The notes beneath the pieces are model-generated. The model had not been told where the DNA came from. It was given only the letters and a program-made list of their open reading frames with translations, and ran no database searches. Made by a program: the position numbers and the translations under genes. This document shows positions 14,214-14,745 of a stretch of DNA of 14,745 nucleotides, piece after piece (within the stretch, counting starts at the first letter, position 1; every line of letters starts with the position of its first letter). The DNA is from J061 sp003695725 [NCBI: Candidatus Schekmanbacteria bacterium] (GTDB lineage Bacteria; Schekmanbacteria; GWA2-38-11). The DNA is taken from positions 1-14,745 of the forward strand of contig RFHX01000020.1 of NCBI GenBank assembly GCA_003695725.1, read 5' to 3'.

Positions 14214-14745
14214 TTAGATGAAAATTTGATAGATAAGAGTGTGAAATTAAACAAAGTAAATATTAGGAGAAGAGATGAATCGAGAAGAGATGTTTAATTA
14301 TTCTAAGAAGCATGCGATAGCCGAAGTAGTTGAGCGTTATTTTTCAGAAAAGAAGACATCCTTTGCCAATTTGCTTGAGCAGATATTGGATTGCATTATG
14401 CGGAATGAGCGTGAGATATTTTTATCCAAAGATTCTTCAAACAAGGCGAATGGTTTTTATCCCAGGAGTCTTTCTACAGCCTTGGGGAAACTGGATATTT
14501 CAGTTCCCCGAGACAGAAAAGGAGAATTTAGGGCAAGCATCTTGCCTGAGCCATGGGTGAGAAGCACAAAAAGCTATAAGAATCTGCTTTTAAGCTCTTG
14601 TCACCAAGAGCTATTTAAAAATCACTTTATTTTCATCCTAAAGCAACTTAGATTGCCTTATTAAAAAGATTAACGATGGTATTTTAAAGCGTTTAAGAGA
14701 TAGTTTGACTCTAAACAAATCCTCGGAATCAATGTAATGCTCCAA
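14204..14745 (+). mobile_element. Second IS256-type element, left part, truncated by the window end
   Basis: The sequence starting GATTGTGTCTTTAG at 14204 is where the - strand transposase loses homology and stops, and a + strand transposase start follows at 14275. This is best read as the left end of a second element inserted in the first. The terminal inverted repeat and target duplication cannot be proved because the other end lies beyond the window. Confidence 0.5.
14275..14745 (+). pseudogene. IS256-type transposase, N-terminal part, frameshifted
   Basis: The + strand frame from ATG 14275 (ribosome site AGGAGA just upstream) encodes the N-terminal region of an IS256-family transposase: SSNKANGFYPRSL (54-66), GKLDISVPRDRKGEF (71-85) and LPEPWVRSTKSYKNLLLS (90-107) are typical. 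After codon 107 the frame changes: the expected continuation SLVTKSYLKITLFS is found in the +1 frame (14597-14635), and LKQLRLPY returns in the original frame before a stop at 14662. Further protein-like sequence continues in the +1 frame from 14666 to about 14734. At least two or three small indels therefore disrupt it. The LPEPW-type N-terminus differs from the subgroup of the adjacent - strand remnant, so the halves probably come from different elements. The coding region runs off the window. Confidence 0.75.

Overview
The window reads as a chromosomal segment of an AT-rich bacterium (roughly one third G+C by eye). Bacterial origin is supported by type II fatty-acid-synthesis enzymes, Shine-Dalgarno-led TTG starts, a PlsC-type acyltransferase and IS256-family transposases. 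Nitrogenase-like iron-sulfur proteins and a cobalamin-type radical SAM enzyme suggest an anaerobe, probably from a poorly cultured Gram-negative lineage. No marker gene fixes the taxonomy, so that is inference. All intact genes lie on the + strand.

Layout. (1) 50-1651: a multi-pass GT39/ArnT-like glycosyltransferase. (2) 1834-6911: a tight four-gene run of B12-binding radical SAM enzyme, FabF-like ketosynthase (TTG start), acyl-CoA carboxylase carboxyltransferase subunit (TTG start) and PlsC-like acyltransferase. It looks like part of a specialised lipid or acyl-chain pathway. (3) 7160-10213: the most interesting block, two different NifH-like ATPases followed, with overlap, by one NifD/NifK-like protein. 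It is a nitrogenase-superfamily reductase with no nif, bch, cfb or mar accessory gene in view. The first NifH-like protein has Ser where the family has the switch I Asp. The NifD-like protein keeps three cysteines that align with P-cluster-type ligands but has no Cys at the FeMo-cofactor ligand position. (4) 10335-11187: an overlapping MntA/HepT (nucleotidyltransferase antitoxin / HEPN toxin) pair with its own candidate promoter. (5) 11599-13383: a sugar-nucleotide pair, an NAD-dependent epimerase of the CDP-paratose/tyvelose-epimerase type that lacks the catalytic Tyr, and a sugar-1-phosphate nucleotidyltransferase. (6) 13452-14745: insertion-sequence debris. A 3' part of an IS256 transposase on the - strand abuts the 5' part of a different, frameshifted IS256-type transposase on the + strand, best explained as one element inserted into another.

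How the genes fit together. The two NifH-like proteins should supply ATP-driven electrons to the NifD-like protein; one copy each of two H genes and a single D gene suggests an H1/H2 heterodimer or two alternative donors serving a D homodimer. The substrate cannot be read from the sequence. The neighbouring radical SAM/ketosynthase/carboxylase/acyltransferase operon makes an unusual lipid or acyl intermediate one candidate, but the two blocks are separated by 248 bp and the link is only positional.
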